The position numbers and the translations under genes are program-made. The notes under the pieces were generated by a model. The model ran no database searches and was not told the origin of the DNA. It saw only the letters and a program-made list of their open reading frames with translations. DNA of 64,000 nt from NCBI RefSeq assembly GCF_007362955.1, contig NZ_CP041696.1, forward strand, positions 4,340,001 to 4,404,000, read 5' to 3'. Positions 27,603 through 36,163 of this stretch are shown here, piece after piece. The stretch is from Lysinibacillus fusiformis (GTDB taxonomy: Bacteria > Bacillota > Bacilli > Bacillales_A > Planococcaceae). Each line of letters opens with the position of its first letter. Position 1 is the stretch's first letter.

Positions 27603-27617
27603 TGATTATCATTTTCA
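27603..27617 (-). promoter_or_regulatory. Fur box of the ferredoxin-NADP reductase gene
   Basis: On the minus strand TGAAAATGATAATCA matches the 7-1-7 Fur consensus TGATAATNATTATCA at all but two positions. It lies about 30 bases upstream of the start codon. Confidence 0.7.
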
Positions 27618-27842
27618 ATTAGAGGTGATAATACTAAAATATAGTAAATTTTATAACTTTACAAGTGTTATGTTAATAAAAAATATTATTGACCTTGGAA
27701 TAGGGAAGTAATAATTGATTTTTAACGTAGGATTTAAAGTGAAATTTGTACCATGTTGTGAATTTTGAGGTGAAAGATGGGGCTGATATACACAGAAAAA
27801 CTGCATAAAGTCGGTAAAACATAATAGTAATCGTTAGCAATA

Positions 27843-27893
27843 AAAAGTGCGAATGGCAAACTTACTCCATTGCACACTTTTAATTTTTTTTCT
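27843..27893 (-). terminator. Terminator after the SLH gene
   Basis: AAAAGTG...ATGG and CCAT...CACTTTT form a hairpin with T runs on both sides, placed just downstream of the minus-strand SLH gene. The region 27618-27842 holds nothing else recognisable. Confidence 0.6.
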
Positions 27894-27949
27894 CTTCTCA
27901 GGCCCTGCAATTTATAAGTCTTAACTGTAGGCAGAGTCAAACACAGCAT

Positions 27950-28975
27950 TTATTGTTTTTTCAATGTCCCTGAAAAGTTTGTGCCTTCGTCATGCTCAGC
28001 CATACAATCTACTTCTGTAATTTTAAGGGCATTATTGAATCGCTCGAATTCCAGCACGCAGCGGTTGCCGTTTGTGGATTTGTTCATAACCGCTTTTGAA
28101 CTAGATGTAATTGACGCTGTTCCATCTACACTCCCTGATTCTTGTCCATCATTGGCCGTCAGTGAGATGTAGAAGCTTTTACTTGTTGCATTAGAGATGA
28201 TGGCATCGCGTCGGTTATAATCAGTTGCTCCCTTGCCCCATTTATAGTAATAGGTATACGTGCCTTCCCATGCACTTTTGGCAGGTGTTGTCTGCTGCAT
28301 TGTTTTATCAAGCTGTTTTTGTCCATTATTCGCAAGTGTATTTAAAGAAGCATTACTTGCATTCTGATGAATTTCTTGTGCATCCTCAGAGATTTCATAA
28401 AAATTTCTTGCATCCATACGGTGTAGCAGTGTAACAACTTGTGCACGTGTCATATGGTTGGTTACTCCGAAAAATTTCTGCAAGTTACGATTTTCATACT
28501 GTGGATTTTGCCCAGTTGAAATGTAGGTATCGAGTAAAAATTGAATGGATGCATCTAATCCACGTTTCCCATCTGCTAAATGAGTGATTGCTTGTGCCAC
28601 AACGCCACGCTTTATAGCGGTTGCGCGAATAGTATTATCAAAATAACCGTTGAGGGGCACACCATAACTGGCAAGGCGATCGTAATATTCATCTGCCCAG
28701 TTGGCAGAAGGCGTCTGTTTTTTTAGCTCATCATAGGGTGTTTCTAGCTCATAATAATTCGCAAGGAGTTTTGCAAATTGTTGCTCGGTAATTGTTCCAT
28801 TTGGCTTGAATGTTCCATCTCCATAACCATCGATAATATCATATTCCTCTGCCCACATAACTGCTTCGTAAGCAAAATGCTCGTTTGGCACATCTTTAAA
28901 ACCAGCTGCATTTACTGTATAGCTGCCCCCTACAACAAGTACTGACAGCAATAACAGGCATACTAATTGTTTCAT
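27950..28975 (-). CDS. SLH-domain surface protein
   Basis: A 341-residue exported protein. The signal peptide is KQLVCLLLLSVLVVGGSYTVNA. An S-layer homology motif follows at once (FKDVPNEHFAYEAVMWAEEY...DGYGDGTFKPNGTITEQQFA). Two weaker SLH-like segments follow (WADEYYDRLASYGVPLNGYF; KFFGVTNHMTRAQVVTLL). The C-terminal 120 residues form a separate beta-rich domain with one Cys pair. SLH modules bind pyruvylated wall polymer. I use the ATG at 28975, which sits 8 bases from AAAGGAAG; the TTG/ATG-like codons 6 bases upstream are too close. It is a single gene with its own terminator. Confidence 0.8.
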   Translation of the reverse strand: MKQLVCLLLLSVLVVGGSYTVNAAGFKDVPNEHFAYEAVMWAEEYDIIDGYGDGTFKPNGTITEQQFAKLLANYYELETPYDELKKQTPSANWADEYYDRLASYGVPLNGYFDNTIRATAIKRGVVAQAITHLADGKRGLDASIQFLLDTYISTGQNPQYENRNLQKFFGVTNHMTRAQVVTLLHRMDARNFYEISEDAQEIHQNASNASLNTLANNGQKQLDKTMQQTTPAKSAWEGTYTYYYKWGKGATDYNRRDAIISNATSKSFYISLTANDGQESGSVDGTASITSSSKAVMNKSTNGNRCVLEFERFNNALKITEVDCMAEHDEGTNFSGTLKKQ

Positions 28976-29143
28976 TAGCATACTTCCTTTCTAGCTATTA
29001 TTATCCTTAGTTTGCAGGATGTGGCTAGAAACTGCAAATATATTTACCATTATTTCATGAGGGAAATTTTTTGTGTTAAAAGATTGATAAAAAAGGTATA
29101 TAGTTAAATTTAGGCTATTGACTATAGAAAGAAGGAATTAACC

Positions 29144-30115
29144 GTGTTGAGTAGTTTAAATACACACCTCCAAAAATGGATGCCAATTTTAACGCCACTT
29201 AGTTTAGTGGTGGGTGTATTGTTCGAGGATCTTGGTGGTCAGCTGCTATTCTTTGTACCGTGGCTTTTTGCCTTTATGACGTTTGCGGGAAGTTTAAGTA
29301 TGAGTTTCGAAGGTTTCAAAAGTCTTAAAAGGTATCCATGGGCTATTTTTATCATCATTGTATTTCTACATATATTGATGCCAATTGTGGCGTATTTCGT
29401 ATCAACAGCTATTTTTCATGATCATTTGCTGACAATTGGTTTTGTCTTAGCTGTAGCAATCCCAACAGGAGTAACGAGCTTTATTTGGGTAAGTATCTGT
29501 AGGGGGCATCTTGCACTATGTTTGGCCATCATTTTAATTGATACGTTATTATCACCATTCGTCATTCCAGCTTTATTGCATATAGTTGTCGGGCAGTCTA
29601 TCGAAATTGATACGTTGTCACTCATTCTAGATTTGCTGTGGATGATTGTCCTGCCATCACTTGCAGGTGTGTTATTGAATGAGTTTACAAAAGGTAAAAT
29701 TGAAGTGACATTTGGAAGGAAATTGGCTCCTTTTTCAAAACTAAGTTTGTTTGGTATTGTGATGATTAATAGTAGTGTCATTGCTCCGTATATAAAAAAT
29801 ATTAATTTTGAGCTTGTGAGTGTTATTATTGTCGTTTTTGTACTTGCTGTTTCTGGTTATGCGCTATGTTTAGCACTGGGACATTTTCTGTGGAAAGATA
29901 CTCGCATTATTACGACGTTTTTATTTACTGGGGGCATGCGAAATATTGCTGTTGGAGTCGTCATTGCCACAACTTATTTCCCTTCAAAGACCGTTATGCC
30001 GGTCGTTTTCGGTATGTTATTTCAACAAGTATTAGCGTCTTTCTTTACGCGTGTCATGGAAAAATATCGGTTAAAATTTGAAGTAGTTTCTAGTTTGAAT
30101 GAAAATCTATCTTAA
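29144..30115 (+). CDS. Bile acid:sodium symporter (BASS/SBF) family transporter
   Basis: A 323-residue membrane protein with nine to ten helices. The helix-breaking stretch VAIPTGVTSFIWVS is typical of the crossover helices of the BASS/SBF family, as is the later FTGGMRNIAVGVVIATTYF segment with its Asn in the pseudo-repeat. These transporters carry organic anions such as pantoate, pyruvate or bile acids with sodium. The substrate here is not predictable. It starts at a GTG (29144) after GAAGGA and stands alone. Confidence 0.75.
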   Translation: MLSSLNTHLQKWMPILTPLSLVVGVLFEDLGGQLLFFVPWLFAFMTFAGSLSMSFEGFKSLKRYPWAIFIIIVFLHILMPIVAYFVSTAIFHDHLLTIGFVLAVAIPTGVTSFIWVSICRGHLALCLAIILIDTLLSPFVIPALLHIVVGQSIEIDTLSLILDLLWMIVLPSLAGVLLNEFTKGKIEVTFGRKLAPFSKLSLFGIVMINSSVIAPYIKNINFELVSVIIVVFVLAVSGYALCLALGHFLWKDTRIITTFLFTGGMRNIAVGVVIATTYFPSKTVMPVVFGMLFQQVLASFFTRVMEKYRLKFEVVSSLNENLS

Positions 30116-30179
30116 TCATGGCTAGTTAAAGAAAATATGTAATAGAGCTGTCCAAAGATTGACAATAATAAGCCTTTTG

Positions 30180-30410
30180 GCTCTTCAGCATAACTTGTGG
30201 TTAACTGTCGCTCTGCCAGTGTGCTTTCCTGGGGGCGCCTGGTGGTGAGCCGCTTCACTCGCTCCAGCCAACTTATATGACATTTTAAAATGTCAACCAC
30301 ATCTTTTGATGATAAATCGGTTTTTGATAGAAAGGTAAAAATCCGCATAAACTCCTGTGTGCTCGTGCCTTGCGCGCAGAAAGTGTAGCGGATTTTTTCC
30401 ATATTCGTAA
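30180..30410. repeat. Degenerate GC-rich intergenic repeats
   Basis: At 30334-30410 AAAATCCGC and GCGGATTTTTT flank a shortened core, clearly a deletion version of the block at 26337-26456. At 30220-30280 another GC-rich patch (TTTCCTGGGGGCGCC...GAGCCGCTTCACTCGCT) looks like a relic of a second repeat family. Open frames across this block are not genes. Confidence 0.55.
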
Positions 30411-30427
30411 GTATTATTCGCCTAACC

Positions 30428-31165
30428 TTATTGTGCTGTGTATCCACCATCAACGGTTAACGTATTACCAGTCATGAAAGTTGAGTCGTCACTAGCCATG
30501 AACAGAACGGCTTTAGCCATTTCTTCGGCTTGACCTAAACGTTGCATTGGTGTAATTTGACGCAATGGTTCTTTACTTTCTTCAGGAATAATCGGTGTGT
30601 CGATAAAGCCTGGGCACAGTGCATTGACACGGATACCACGTGTTGCATATTCAAGTGCCAGTGAACGTGTTAAATTAATGACACCACCTTTTGCCGCATT
30701 ATATGCTGCTGAACCTGGAGAACCAACCCATCCATACATAGAAGCTGTATTGACGATTGTCCCACCGTTAGCTTTTAGCATTTCTTTAATAGCAGCTTGC
30801 GCCATTAAGAATACACCGTCTAAATCAACGTTAACGGTGTTACGCCATTCTGCATAAGCAAGTTCTTCTGTTGGTGTTACACGTCCGATACCAGCATTAT
30901 TAAATAGAACATCCACTTTACCGAATTTTTCCAATGTTGTTTTATAAATATTTGCGACTTCTTCTTCGCTCGTAATATTTGCTTTGATGAATAATGCTTC
31001 AGCACCAGCTGCGTTTAGTTCAGCTTCGAAAGCGCTTCCTTTTTCTTCGTTTAAGTCGACAAGTACAACTTTAGCACCTTCTTCGACGAATAATTTAGCT
31101 GTTGCAGCACCGATACCAGATGCCCCACCTGTAATAATAGCGACTTTGTTTTGTAATTTTCCCAC
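30428..31165 (-). CDS. Short-chain dehydrogenase/reductase (SDR)
   Basis: A 245-residue classical SDR. The cofactor motif is TGGASGIG (12-19), with Asp37 after strand 2 (VVLVDLN) suggesting a preference for NAD+. NNAG comes next, a catalytic Ser lies in NTASMYG, and the YNAAKGG box carries the Tyr and Lys. A C-terminal GNTLTVDGGYTAQ completes the fold. It would oxidise or reduce an alcohol/ketone pair; the substrate is unknown. It starts at a GTG with AAGGAGGT. It is divergent from a TetR regulator with palindromic sites between the two, so it is probably that regulator's target. Confidence 0.9.
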   Translation of the reverse strand: MGKLQNKVAIITGGASGIGAATAKLFVEEGAKVVLVDLNEEKGSAFEAELNAAGAEALFIKANITSEEEVANIYKTTLEKFGKVDVLFNNAGIGRVTPTEELAYAEWRNTVNVDLDGVFLMAQAAIKEMLKANGGTIVNTASMYGWVGSPGSAAYNAAKGGVINLTRSLALEYATRGIRVNALCPGFIDTPIIPEESKEPLRQITPMQRLGQAEEMAKAVLFMASDDSTFMTGNTLTVDGGYTAQ

Positions 31166-31271
31166 GAAAATTACCTCCTTAGCATTAAATTTCTCTTACA
31201 CAATGTACGAATCACTGTGTACTTCTATTGTAAGACGATACAATAAGGAAACAATCATTAATGTAGCAGTG

Positions 31272-31292
31272 AGTGTCGAATTAGTAGACACT
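31272..31292. promoter_or_regulatory. Candidate TetR operator
   Basis: AGTGTC (31272-31277) and GACACT (31287-31292) form a palindrome in the divergent SDR/TetR intergenic region, about 35 bases before the regulator start. A second GTGTCT follows at 31303. Only the symmetry and location support it. Confidence 0.4.
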
Positions 31293-31325
31293 TCAATAGT
31301 ATGTGTCTAAAAAGGGGGAGAAATT

Positions 31326-31919
31326 TTGACAAAATTGACACAAAGACAAGAAAGAACACGTAGACATTTTTATGAAGCATTTATTGAATTAGTAAAAAAA
31401 CAAGGTTATCAATCGATGACCGTAAAGGATATTGTAGAGCGGGCTGGCTACAATCGGAGTACGTTTTATGTGCATTTTCAAGATAAAATGGAGCTAGCAA
31501 ATACATTGTTAGAGTCAATGCTGAATGGTTTGGAAGCCGCAGTCGGCGAACCATATCTATATGGCGAAAAGGTCTATACGACGAAGCTCAATCCACCATC
31601 GTTTAATATTATTCATTATATTTATAACAATCGGTTGTTTTTTGAGCTGTTAAACTATGAGGATACAATTCCAGGCTTTCATACACGAATGCCTTTGACT
31701 ATCACGAAAATTTATTTGGAGCAATTTAAATTTGAAACGATTAACAATCAACCTGTCAATATGGACATGTTCAAGCGTTATACGTCCTTTGGTTTTTATG
31801 GGTTAATGATGCAATGGATTGCGAGCAACTACGAAAAGGCAGAAGAAGACCTGATAAAGGATATTATTGAACTAACAAAGACACATATTTATGCATTTGA
31901 ATACATAGGGAAGCCCTAG
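31326..31919 (+). CDS. TetR/AcrR family transcriptional regulator
   Basis: A 197-residue regulator. The N-terminal helix-turn-helix (FIELVKKQGYQSMTVKDIVERAGYNRSTFYVHF) is textbook TetR, and the rest is helical ligand-binding domain. It starts at a TTG with AGGGGGAG upstream. The divergent SDR gene is its likely target, and repression relieved by a small molecule is the family norm. The ligand is not predictable. Confidence 0.9.
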   Translation: MTKLTQRQERTRRHFYEAFIELVKKQGYQSMTVKDIVERAGYNRSTFYVHFQDKMELANTLLESMLNGLEAAVGEPYLYGEKVYTTKLNPPSFNIIHYIYNNRLFFELLNYEDTIPGFHTRMPLTITKIYLEQFKFETINNQPVNMDMFKRYTSFGFYGLMMQWIASNYEKAEEDLIKDIIELTKTHIYAFEYIGKP

Positions 31920-32021
31920 AATGGCAGGCTCTATAATTTCTTAATAGTGAATAAAATATAGCCATATGCCATTATTTACCTATTGATGGTATAATTGTAT
32001 GAAAAAAGGATGGTGGGTATA

Positions 32022-32396
32022 ATGGGTTTTTTAGATGGGTTAATGGGGAATGCTTCTGAAACAGATGTAGGTGGGGTTGAAAGTGAAATTAAAGAATTGT
32101 TAACGAATTCTGAACATGTGGAACATGCGTATAAGTTAATTCGTGATTTATTTGTTTTCACCAATAAGCGGCTTATTTTAATTGATAAACAGGGCGTGAC
32201 CGGCAAGAAAGTGGCGTATCATTCAATACCTTACAAAAATATTGTACATTTCTCAGTAGAAACAGCAGGGAATTTTGATTTAGATGCTGAGTTGAAAATT
32301 TGGCTGTCAGCCGGTGGTTTAGTGGAAAAAAAGTTTAATAAAACACTCAATATCTACAAAGTCCAAAGTGTTTTAGCGGAATATGTATTAAAATAA
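32022..32396 (+). CDS. Bacterial PH-domain protein
   Basis: A 124-residue soluble protein. The start is taken as the ATG at 32022 behind GGTGGG; an upstream TTG in the same frame has a poor site. The stretch YKLIRDLFVFTNKRLILIDKQG and the following KKVAYHSIPYKNIVHFSVETAG are the signature of the bacterial pleckstrin-homology family (bPH, YvbH-like). The family forms small lipid- or self-binding domains with no settled function. It is a single gene after the TetR gene. Confidence 0.8.
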   Translation: MGFLDGLMGNASETDVGGVESEIKELLTNSEHVEHAYKLIRDLFVFTNKRLILIDKQGVTGKKVAYHSIPYKNIVHFSVETAGNFDLDAELKIWLSAGGLVEKKFNKTLNIYKVQSVLAEYVLK

Positions 32397-32983
32397 AAAA
32401 CTTTTCAAGGACCTTAAAACCATTTCACAATGGATGTTCGTCTACTTGGTATAACATCACGTTTGAAAAGAATATATGGCGCAACATAGTTTGAAAACCC
32501 GAATTTATCTTCGAAAGAAATAATGTGTATGATAAAGTAACGCTCGAAATACTCGTTCAGATAGCAAATTTTAGTGATTATTGAAAACAGAGTTGATTCT
32601 ACAAAGTAGAAATTAAACTCTGTTTTTATTCGTAATCTTATTGAGCACAAGCTTAGAGAAAATAGACGAAATTTTACATAGATATAGCAAATTGGATTTT
32701 TAAGGTGGCATAAAAGTAATGTTAGAAGAGTTTTTGCAGCATTAATACCTAATAGTAGTAATGTTTTGGACACACGGAAAATTGACAGAAATATTGAATT
32801 GTTAAAGAAGGAATCTTGGGTTAAGGATATTACGGTGATGGTCTAGCACTTAAAGAACAATCAGGGGTATAGACGTTAATGTGTTAGTTCTAAATAACTT
32901 TTTACGCTTTATTGTGAAGACATAAAGACAACGTAACTTAGAATATGTTGGAGTAAGAGCTTATTTTAGGGGGAGACTAACTG
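32397..32983. other. Gene-free stretch with decayed coding traces and a terminator
   Basis: Two short plus-strand traces look like remnants. MDVRLLGITSRLKRIYGAT from 32431 is followed by stops, and a segment near 32716-32845 reads VFAALIPNSSNVLDTRKIDRN and stops near WVKDITVMV. Between them lies a good hairpin with a T tail (32584-32627, AAAACAGAGTT with AAACTCTGTTTTT). No family was assigned to the traces. Confidence 0.4.
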
Positions 32984-33823
32984 ATGCAATGGAATGAAGA
33001 ATTACCAAAGGCTAATAGTGGTACAACACCATTCTTGTTTGTTACTCGTTCTTTAGAAGAAATCCGGTTTTGGTCAAGGATTATGAAGGAACACTCACTA
33101 TTCCTTCGATTAGGGTTTAGATGCGAAGATACACAATTAATAAATGAAGCCAATCAATATTATTATTTGTTTGAGAAGATTGAACAACAATCTCATCAAT
33201 TGACTAACCAGACAGATCCAGAACAAATGAGAAGGTTTAATACAGAAGTTCAAATAGCTGCGACAAATATATTTGCTTTTAAGCGAAAAGTGTTAGGGCT
33301 AATCCTTACTTGTCAGTTGCCGGGAGCGAATAATTTCCCTTTATTAGTGGATCATACTAGTCGTGAGGCCAATTATTTTAGAAAACGTTTAATTGAGTTA
33401 AATGAGGGGAAACTGAAACCCCTTGCTGATGAAATCATCAAAGAGAATGTTTTCTATTTAAGAATTATGGCTGATCATGCAAAATTTATAGGGCACCTTC
33501 TTGATCCTTCAGAAAGAAAGCTTGTTGATATGGCAAGAGATTTTAGTAATGATTTTGATGAATTACTTTTTCAAGCGCGAGATTTAGAAAGCATGAAACC
33601 ACAATCGCAGACAGTGCCACTTTTGGACCAATTCCTAGATCAAAATCGTGTTTCTGTAGTGTCTCTCCGTGATTTTAAGAAAACCGCGCGAGATCTGATT
33701 GAAGAGTGCAAGATAAAAAGCATTATTCATCCGTTATTAGCAGACCATGTTTTCCGTGAAGCGGAACATTTTCTTGAAATTATCGACATGTTTGAAGTCC
33801 ATCTTACGGGGAAGCCGAGTTAA
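32984..33823 (+). CDS. DUF2935 domain protein
   Basis: A 279-residue all-helical protein built of two similar halves. Each begins with a FWSRIMKEHSLFLRLGF-like or EANYFRKRL-type helix rich in His and Glu. This matches DUF2935, a ferritin-like fold family of Bacilli and Clostridia thought to bind metal. A histidine/glutamate set (EHSLF, DHTSREANYF, ADHAKFIGHL, ADHVFREAEHF) recurs at the ends of helices. No partner gene is adjacent. The start follows AGGGGGAG. Function remains unproven. Confidence 0.8.
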   Translation: MQWNEELPKANSGTTPFLFVTRSLEEIRFWSRIMKEHSLFLRLGFRCEDTQLINEANQYYYLFEKIEQQSHQLTNQTDPEQMRRFNTEVQIAATNIFAFKRKVLGLILTCQLPGANNFPLLVDHTSREANYFRKRLIELNEGKLKPLADEIIKENVFYLRIMADHAKFIGHLLDPSERKLVDMARDFSNDFDELLFQARDLESMKPQSQTVPLLDQFLDQNRVSVVSLRDFKKTARDLIEECKIKSIIHPLLADHVFREAEHFLEIIDMFEVHLTGKPS

Positions 33824-33912
33824 GGCATTTGCTAAATAAATCTTTGAAAAAAATAAATCGTATATTTAATGATGTAAGTGTATATTTATGCTTAGTGTTT
33901 AAACAAAATGCC

Positions 33913-33955
33913 AAAGCCTAGTTTCTCAGTTAATTTACGAGAAATTAGGCTTTTT
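33913..33955 (+). terminator. Terminator after the DUF2935 gene
   Basis: AAAGCCTAGTTTCTC (33913-33927) pairs with GAGAAATTAGGC (33939-33950), followed by TTTTT. The rest of 33824-34235 holds no gene that can be supported. Confidence 0.85.
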
Positions 33956-34235
33956 ATGTAGTGTTTTCCGTGGCTACTCTAAAATTCCTCAAGGTCGATC
34001 CATTTGTCTTGAATGCTTCGCAAACACAATTTTCCCATTATTTTTCTATCAATCTAATCACTTTTATTCTGAACAAGTACTTCCCATTACAGCGTACAAG
34101 CTCTTATGTTTTTACTCAATGTCATCTGTACAAAAAAATGAATAAATATGCGTTTTTGCTAATGAAACATACGGCCATACAAATAGGGTTTGTATATTAA
34201 TCACTATGAAAATAAAAATATTTTTCAGAAAAAGG

Positions 34236-34280
34236 TTGATTATTCTTTCGACTAAGCATATATTTTTCCTAAGGGAAACA
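34236..34280 (+). promoter_or_regulatory. Promoter with MntR-type operator for the manganese ABC operon
   Basis: TTGATT (34236-34241), a 17-base spacer and TATATT (34259-34264) form a good sigma-A promoter. The palindromic TTTTTCCTAAGGGAAAC (34263-34279) overlaps the -10 and resembles MntR boxes of Bacilli (TTTGCCTTAAGGAAAC type). Binding of Mn-loaded MntR there would block transcription. Confidence 0.65.
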
Positions 34281-34310
34281 AAATATCGTTTGAGAAAGAA
34301 GAGTGAGTGG

Positions 34311-34472
34311 ATGAAAGACTTAAATGATGTCAAATTAACGTTCCTTCCGCTAGGGATACTAGTGATTTTAACGATATTGTGGAAAACGACTCATTCAGTT
34401 GGGGCTGGGATTTCTATAATTGTCTTTTGGATGAGCTGGCGTCAGCTTCTGAAGAAATGCATTATTAAATAA
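34311..34472 (+). CDS. Small membrane protein leading the manganese operon
   Basis: A 53-residue protein with two hydrophobic segments (LTFLPLGILVILTILW and VGAGISIIVFWMSW) and a basic tail. I chose the ATG at 34311, downstream of the predicted promoter and close to AGAGTGAG; the longer frame beginning at 34206 would start before the promoter. It lies 24 bases before mntA and so should be co-expressed under manganese control. No family was recognised. A small helper of the transporter is possible but unproven. Confidence 0.5.
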   Translation: MKDLNDVKLTFLPLGILVILTILWKTTHSVGAGISIIVFWMSWRQLLKKCIIK

Positions 34473-34496
34473 ATAGAGATAGGAAGAGGTAACAGC

Positions 34497-35414
34497 ATGA
34501 AACGGTTTTTAGGTGTACTTGGTTTAGCATTATTACTTTTCGGATGTAACGCAAAAAGTGATGCTACTGAAGAGGAAAAGAAAGGAGTCGTTGTTGCGAC
34601 AACAGGGCAAATTGCAGATGCGATTAAAGAAATTAGTGGCGACCATTTATCAGTATCAGCTTTGATGGGGCCGGGAGTAGATCCACATTTATACAAAGCA
34701 ACGCAAAGTGATTTAACAAAATTAGATAAAGCTGAAGTCATTTTTTATAATGGTCTCCACTTAGAGGGGCAAATGCTCGATATTTTTGAGCAAATGGCAA
34801 AAGATAAAACAGTGCTTGCGGTTGGCGAAAAATTGGATGACAAGCATCTACTTGCTAGTGATAATGATGCCATGCTACATGATCCGCATATATGGTTTAA
34901 CATCGAGTTATGGAAGCAAGTTGTCATGGCGATAGGGGATACCCTTGTAGAAGAATATCCGGCATACAAAGCTGACTTCGAAACAAACGAAGCTGCCTAC
35001 TTAAAAAAATTAGAGGAGTTACAAACCTACGCAAAAGATCGTGTTCGTGAAATTCCAGAAGATCAACGTATTTTGGTGACGGCTCATGATGCATTCAATT
35101 ATTTCGGAGCTAGTCAAGGATTTGACGTGCGTGGTTTGCAAGGACTAAGTACAGATTCTGAATATGGTGTGAAAGATGTGCAGGAAATGGTGAACTTTTT
35201 AGTGGAAAACAAGATTAAGGCTATTTTTGTAGAATCAAGTGTATCTGACAAAGCAATGAACGCTGTGATTGAAGGCGCAAAACAAAAAGGTCACGACATT
35301 GTAATTGGGGGAGAGTTATTCTCTGATGCGATGGGGGCTGAAGACACTAAAGAGGGCACATACATTGGCATGTATCAACATAACATCGATACTATTGTCG
35401 ATGCACTGAAGTAG
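34497..35414 (+). CDS. mntA: Manganese/zinc ABC transporter substrate-binding lipoprotein
   Basis: A 305-residue cluster-9 binding protein. The lipobox is LLLFGC (Cys16), so it is anchored on the outer face of the membrane. Metal ligands are visible as the His in DPHLYKAT, the His in HDPHIWFN, an acidic residue after FVESSVSD, and the Asp/Glu region near GELFSDAMG. There is no His-rich loop as found in zinc-specific ZnuA, which with the MntR-like operator favours manganese. The operon continues with ATPase and two permeases. The start follows AGGAAGAGG. Confidence 0.9.
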   Translation: MKRFLGVLGLALLLFGCNAKSDATEEEKKGVVVATTGQIADAIKEISGDHLSVSALMGPGVDPHLYKATQSDLTKLDKAEVIFYNGLHLEGQMLDIFEQMAKDKTVLAVGEKLDDKHLLASDNDAMLHDPHIWFNIELWKQVVMAIGDTLVEEYPAYKADFETNEAAYLKKLEELQTYAKDRVREIPEDQRILVTAHDAFNYFGASQGFDVRGLQGLSTDSEYGVKDVQEMVNFLVENKIKAIFVESSVSDKAMNAVIEGAKQKGHDIVIGGELFSDAMGAEDTKEGTYIGMYQHNIDTIVDALK

Positions 35415-35423
35415 GTGATAAAA

Positions 35424-36152
35424 ATGAATGCATTAACAGTTGAAAATTTATCGGTCGCTTATGATAAGAAAATTGTATTAGATAACACAAATGTTTCGGT
35501 ACCAATTGGTCGACTTTCTGCCATTATTGGCCCGAATGGTGCGGGTAAATCGACTTTTTTAAAGGCTATATTAAATCAATTACCAAATAAAGTAGGTAAA
35601 ATAGAAATTCTCGGGAAACTATTTGAGCCGAAAAATTTAGTTGTGGGGTACGTTCCTCAGCGTAATGCAGTAGATTGGGATTTCCCAACGAATGCACTAG
35701 ATATAGTGTTAATGGGACGTTACGGCCATACGGGGTTATTTAAAAGACCTTCTAAACAAGATAAGTTACTGGCACAACAAGCACTTGCCAGTGTAGGGAT
35801 GCAAGAGTTTGCTGAACGTTCCATCGGTCAACTATCAGGTGGCCAGCAACAGAGGGTCTTCTTAGCAAGAGCACTTGCTCAAAATGCTGATGTGTATTTT
35901 TTAGATGAGCCTTTTGCGGGGGTGGATGCGGCAACAGAAAAAACAATTATTGATATTTTGAAAAACTTAAAAACGCAAGGAAAAAGTATATTTGTCGTAC
36001 ATCATGATTTACAAACTGTGAAAGAGTATTTTGATTATACAATTCTACTCAATAAAACGATATTAGCATCAGGTGCAACAGAAGAGGTTTTCACACCAGA
36101 ACAACTACAAAAAACATATGGTGGTAGACTATTCATGATGCAAGACATGTGA
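35424..36152 (+). CDS. mntB: Manganese ABC transporter ATP-binding protein
   Basis: A 242-residue ATPase with Walker A GPNGAGKST, signature [15 protein letters not shown], Walker B VYFLDEPFAGVD and H-loop VVHHD. The cluster-9 style motif GYVPQRNAVDWDFP is typical of Mn/Zn/Fe importers. The ATG at 35424 has AGGTG at a better distance than the GTG at 35415. It follows mntA after 9 bases and its end lies 11 bases before the first permease. Confidence 0.93.
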   Translation: MNALTVENLSVAYDKKIVLDNTNVSVPIGRLSAIIGPNGAGKSTFLKAILNQLPNKVGKIEILGKLFEPKNLVVGYVPQRNAVDWDFPTNALDIVLMGRYGHTGLFKRPSKQDKLLAQQALASVGMQEFAERSIGQLSGGQQQRVFLARALAQNADVYFLDEPFAGVDAATEKTIIDILKNLKTQGKSIFVVHHDLQTVKEYFDYTILLNKTILASGATEEVFTPEQLQKTYGGRLFMMQDM

Positions 36153-36163
36153 GGGGGGAAAGT

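Noticed and set aside
30112..30453. 113-residue minus-strand open frame after the SDR gene
   Set aside because: It runs through degenerate GC-rich repeats, has no ribosome site and shows no protein-like pattern.
32414..32773. 119-residue minus-strand open frame
   Set aside because: It crosses a terminator hairpin, is rich in Phe/Leu/Ile/Cys as expected of an antisense AT-rich frame, and has no ribosome site.
34206..34310. Longer form of the small membrane protein starting at 34206
   Set aside because: The start would precede the predicted manganese-regulated promoter, and the extra residues look random.
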